This document shows, piece by piece, positions 61,781 to 64,000 of a stretch of 64,000 bases of DNA. The number at the start of each line of letters is the position of its first letter. Positions within the stretch are counted from its first letter, which is position 1. The notes beneath the pieces are model-generated. The model was not told where the DNA came from, made no database searches, and was given only the letters and a program-made list of their open reading frames with translations. Location: NCBI RefSeq assembly GCF_023715225.1, contig NZ_JAMBNS010000003.1, positions 62,001 through 126,000 on the forward strand, written 5' to 3'. The position numbers and the translations under genes are program-made. The stretch is from Robertmurraya korlensis. Lineage in GTDB: Bacteria; Bacillota; Bacilli; Bacillales; Cytobacillaceae.

Positions 61781-63481
61781 ATGAAAAAGAAAACACCTGT
61801 CATATTTATTATCATCAGTTTACTAAGCATTATTCTTTTTATTTCAGGATGCAGCAACTCTGAGACAAGTAATGCTAAAACAGAGGAAACTCAAAAAGAA
61901 GAAAATAAATACGATAAGCTCGCGAAAGAAAAGAACAAAGAACTCGAACTTCAACCCATTGAGCTAACATCTTATAGCAAGGAAGCTGGAGTCACATTAA
62001 AAAAACCAACTTATAAAGAATTTGCCGTAAATAAAAAGGTAATAGTTGAAGGTGCAATTGAGAAGTTTTCAGAGATAAAGTCTGATTATGTATGGATCAA
62101 GGTTCAGGCTAACGAAGAGGGACCTGCAGGAACGGAACAGGAATACTACGTACCGATTAAAGAAGGAAAGTTTAAGCAAGAGATTTCCCTTTTTAATGGA
62201 GAAGGTCAGTATGAAGTGAAAGTACAGGTGCCAAGCTTAGATCGTGAAGACTATTATTATGAGACTGCATCATTTACAGTTCATAACGTAAACCCAGACA
62301 TTGAACGTGATGTGACGTATTCTCCTTTTGGTCAAGAAGCAGAAATACTACTGAATCTTGATCATGGATATGTGACGGAAGAAGAAATTTTCTCATTAAG
62401 TGGAGATGCTGGAGCATTATCCAATAACGACACCATCATGATTAAACTAACCAAAGACTCCGATTCCTGGACGCACGTATTGCCGATTGTGGATGGTCAA
62501 TTTTCCTTTGATGTCCCGCTTTTATATGGAAAAGGCGTGCATGAACTCGAAGTTCTAGTCCCTGATGAAGAGCGAGAAAAATATTATCAACCAGCAACAA
62601 AGATACTTATTAATAACGAGTCCGACCGAACCATGCTACCGATCGATTTTTCAAGTACTTACCTAGAACGAGGTGTCACACTCCATTATCCGCAATTTGG
62701 CGGTGTCGAATCGGATGGACTTTTTACGATTAAAGGAACAATTGACCCGAAAGCTTCATTTGGACCCGAAACCACACATATTTATGTAACAACGAAAAAA
62801 GGTGAAGACGAAGCGCTAGACGTAATTCCTGTAGAAGATTTCTCATTTAATAATTCCTTCTATTTAAGATTTGGACCTGGAACGTATGAAGTGATGCTTA
62901 GCGTCCCTGAAATCAAGGAAGAAAACAGTGATCGATTTCGATATTTCGGATTTGCCAAATTTGAGGTAGAGTCTACCTCTGAGGATCAGCGTGATCTACT
63001 ACCATCACGCGGGGTTGAGTCTGATGCACCAGAAATTATAGAGCAAGCTAGGCAGTTAACAAACGGATTAACAACCGACAGGGAAAAAGCACAAGCCATT
63101 TACAAATATGTCGCAAGCAATATTTCCTACGATGTAGAAAAGTATAAAACAAAGAATTATAACTGGGATGATAGTGCATTAAAAACTCTTGAGTTAAAGA
63201 AGGGAATTTGTCAGGATTATGCTTACCTTACGATTGCCTTATTACGAGCCAGCAATGTGGAAGCACGATTAATAGAAGGAAATGCCTTTGGAGGATTTTG
63301 GCCACAAAAGCATGCTTGGGTAGAGGCAAAGGTTGATGGAAACTGGCTCACCATGGATCCAACCTGGGGAGCAGGATACATTAAAGACGATGCTTTCGTC
63401 GCACAATACACAGCAGAGTATTTCGATCCAAATCCAACAGAATTTGAAAAATCCCATAAGCGTACCGGAGTATCCTATTAA
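61781..63481 (+). CDS. Lipoprotein with three beta-domain repeats and a transglutaminase-like protease/transferase domain
   Basis: This 566-residue lipoprotein has lipobox ISGC (Cys24) and a charged linker. Three related beta-sandwich repeats (about 68-170, 172-278 and 283-398) follow. Each has a GVTL/AEIL-type first strand, a V-x-G or SLSGDA strand, a PI-x-x-G-x-F strand and a YEV/HEL-V-x-VP strand. The C-terminal transglutaminase-like domain has Cys477 in KGICQDYAYL, His511 in KHAWVEAKVDG and Asp526 in MDPTWGAG, a complete triad. It is displayed outside the membrane, and its role (cell-wall crosslinking, peptidase or other) is unknown. AAAGGAGG precedes the ATG. Confidence 0.88.
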   Translation: MKKKTPVIFIIISLLSIILFISGCSNSETSNAKTEETQKEENKYDKLAKEKNKELELQPIELTSYSKEAGVTLKKPTYKEFAVNKKVIVEGAIEKFSEIKSDYVWIKVQANEEGPAGTEQEYYVPIKEGKFKQEISLFNGEGQYEVKVQVPSLDREDYYYETASFTVHNVNPDIERDVTYSPFGQEAEILLNLDHGYVTEEEIFSLSGDAGALSNNDTIMIKLTKDSDSWTHVLPIVDGQFSFDVPLLYGKGVHELEVLVPDEEREKYYQPATKILINNESDRTMLPIDFSSTYLERGVTLHYPQFGGVESDGLFTIKGTIDPKASFGPETTHIYVTTKKGEDEALDVIPVEDFSFNNSFYLRFGPGTYEVMLSVPEIKEENSDRFRYFGFAKFEVESTSEDQRDLLPSRGVESDAPEIIEQARQLTNGLTTDREKAQAIYKYVASNISYDVEKYKTKNYNWDDSALKTLELKKGICQDYAYLTIALLRASNVEARLIEGNAFGGFWPQKHAWVEAKVDGNWLTMDPTWGAGYIKDDAFVAQYTAEYFDPNPTEFEKSHKRTGVSY

Positions 63482-63486
63482 CAAGC

Positions 63487-63512
63487 AAGCACCAGAATTT
63501 TCTGGTGCTTCT
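63487..63512 (+). terminator. Terminator after the transglutaminase-like lipoprotein gene
   Basis: AAGCACCAGA pairs with TCTGGTGCTT, followed by CTTTT. Confidence 0.8.
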
Positions 63513-63529
63513 TTTCATGTCCGCAGAGA

Positions 63530-64000
63530 TAAGAAACATGATCCACACAATGAAGAATGTTTCCTTCGAACTTTTCTGACCTAACGTCCTTCATCCCCCT
63601 TATGAAGACCGTTTCCTCCCATTTTACCTGAGCTAACGTCCTTCATCCCCTTTATGAAGACCGTTTCTTCCCATTTTACCTGAGCTAACGTCCTTCATCC
63701 CCTTTATGAAGACCGTTTCCTCCCATTTTACCTGGGCTAACGTCCTTCATCCCCTTTATGAAGACCGTTTCCTCGCATTTTACATGGGCTAACGTCCTTC
63801 ATCCCCTTTATGAAGACCGTTTCCTCCCATTTTACCTGGGCTAACGTCCTTCATCCACCCTATGAAGATCGTTTCCTCCCAGATTACCTGGGCTAACGTC
63901 CTTCATCTCCTTTATGAAGAACGTTTCCTCCCAGATTACCTGGGCTAACGTCCTTCATCCACCCTATGAAGATCGTCACCTCGGGATTTTAAAATCGTTC
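63530..64000. repeat. 52-bp tandem repeat array, at least eight copies, reaching the window edge
   Basis: TAACGTCCTTCAT begins at 63582, 63634, 63686, 63738, 63790, 63842, 63894 and 63946, an exact 52-base period. A decayed unit is visible before 63582. The whole unit is conserved, including the part after the hairpin (TTTCCTCCCATTTTACCTGGGC type). Each unit holds an imperfect inverted repeat: AACG, two mismatches, CTTCAT, a 7-base loop, ATGAAG, two mismatches, CGTT. Late units share variants (AGATTACC, CATCCACCCTATGAAGATCG), which suggests local duplication. It has no ORF and no spacer diversity. The array is cut by the window end. Confidence 0.95.

Noticed and set aside
63582-64000. CRISPR array
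   Set aside because: The whole 52-bp unit is conserved; there are no variable spacers, no cas genes and no leader. It is a tandem repeat.

Overview
The window looks like chromosomal DNA of a mesophilic, xylan-degrading member of the Bacillaceae. It is AT-rich, with strong AGGAGG-type ribosome binding sites, frequent TTG and GTG starts, CcpA-type cre boxes, XylR operators and hairpin-plus-T terminators. Several proteins match Geobacillus and Bacillus xylan-utilisation proteins closely. No rRNA, tRNA, phage, transposase or CRISPR array is visible. These identifications come from reading the sequence; no database search was run.

Layout. 1-3.3 kb: the tail of an unknown gene, a hypothetical protein, a GmhB-type HAD phosphatase, a SulP anion transporter and a small ORF remnant. 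3.3-9.8 kb: a minus-strand operon of a TIM-barrel sugar isomerase/epimerase, a ribose-type ABC transporter, a ribokinase-like kinase and a DeoR repressor. Its promoter carries a cre box and sits directly beside six T-tracts spaced exactly 10 bp apart. 10-28.3 kb: the xylan/xylose island. It holds a broken AraC regulator, GH43, a secreted GH10 xylanase, a two-component system with an oligosaccharide ABC importer in xynDCEFG order, a mutarotase, an Axe2-type acetylxylan esterase, a polysaccharide deacetylase, xylB, xylA, a GH52 beta-xylosidase and xylR. Four XylR-type operators are recognisable. 28.6-31.6 kb: an NmrA-like reductase divergent from an Rrf2 regulator, and a cystine transporter. 31.7-38.2 kb: an FbpA-like small protein beside a candidate small RNA, the mannitol genes mtlA-mtlR-mtlD, and a two-gene unit of small membrane proteins. 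38-49.5 kb: azoreductase/HxlR, an AraC regulator, two secreted GH3 enzymes, an MFS transporter and a PfkB kinase. 49.6-51.8 kb: a PAS-GGDEF-EAL protein. 51.9-60.5 kb: a guanidine-assimilation locus with two guanidine-I (ykkC) riboswitches. 60.6-64 kb: a polytopic DoxX-like membrane protein, a transglutaminase-like lipoprotein and a 52-bp tandem repeat array running to the window edge.

How it works together. Secreted GH10 cuts xylan. The xylo-oligosaccharides are sensed by the YesM/YesN-type pair and imported by the ABC permeases, whose ATPase must be encoded elsewhere. Inside the cell they are deacetylated (Axe2-like) and hydrolysed (GH52, GH43) to xylose. XylA and XylB convert xylose to xylulose 5-phosphate. 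XylR and CcpA give specific and global control. In the nitrogen locus, guanidine opens the riboswitches. The permease probably imports guanidine, the biotin carboxylase makes carboxyguanidine, the DUF1989 pair deiminates it to allophanate, and AtzF releases ammonia.

The most notable unexplained structures are the phased T-tract array, the 52-bp tandem array, a roughly 220-bp multi-hairpin repeat present twice, the candidate small RNA beside the FbpA-like gene, and the two-gene small-membrane-protein unit next to mtlA.
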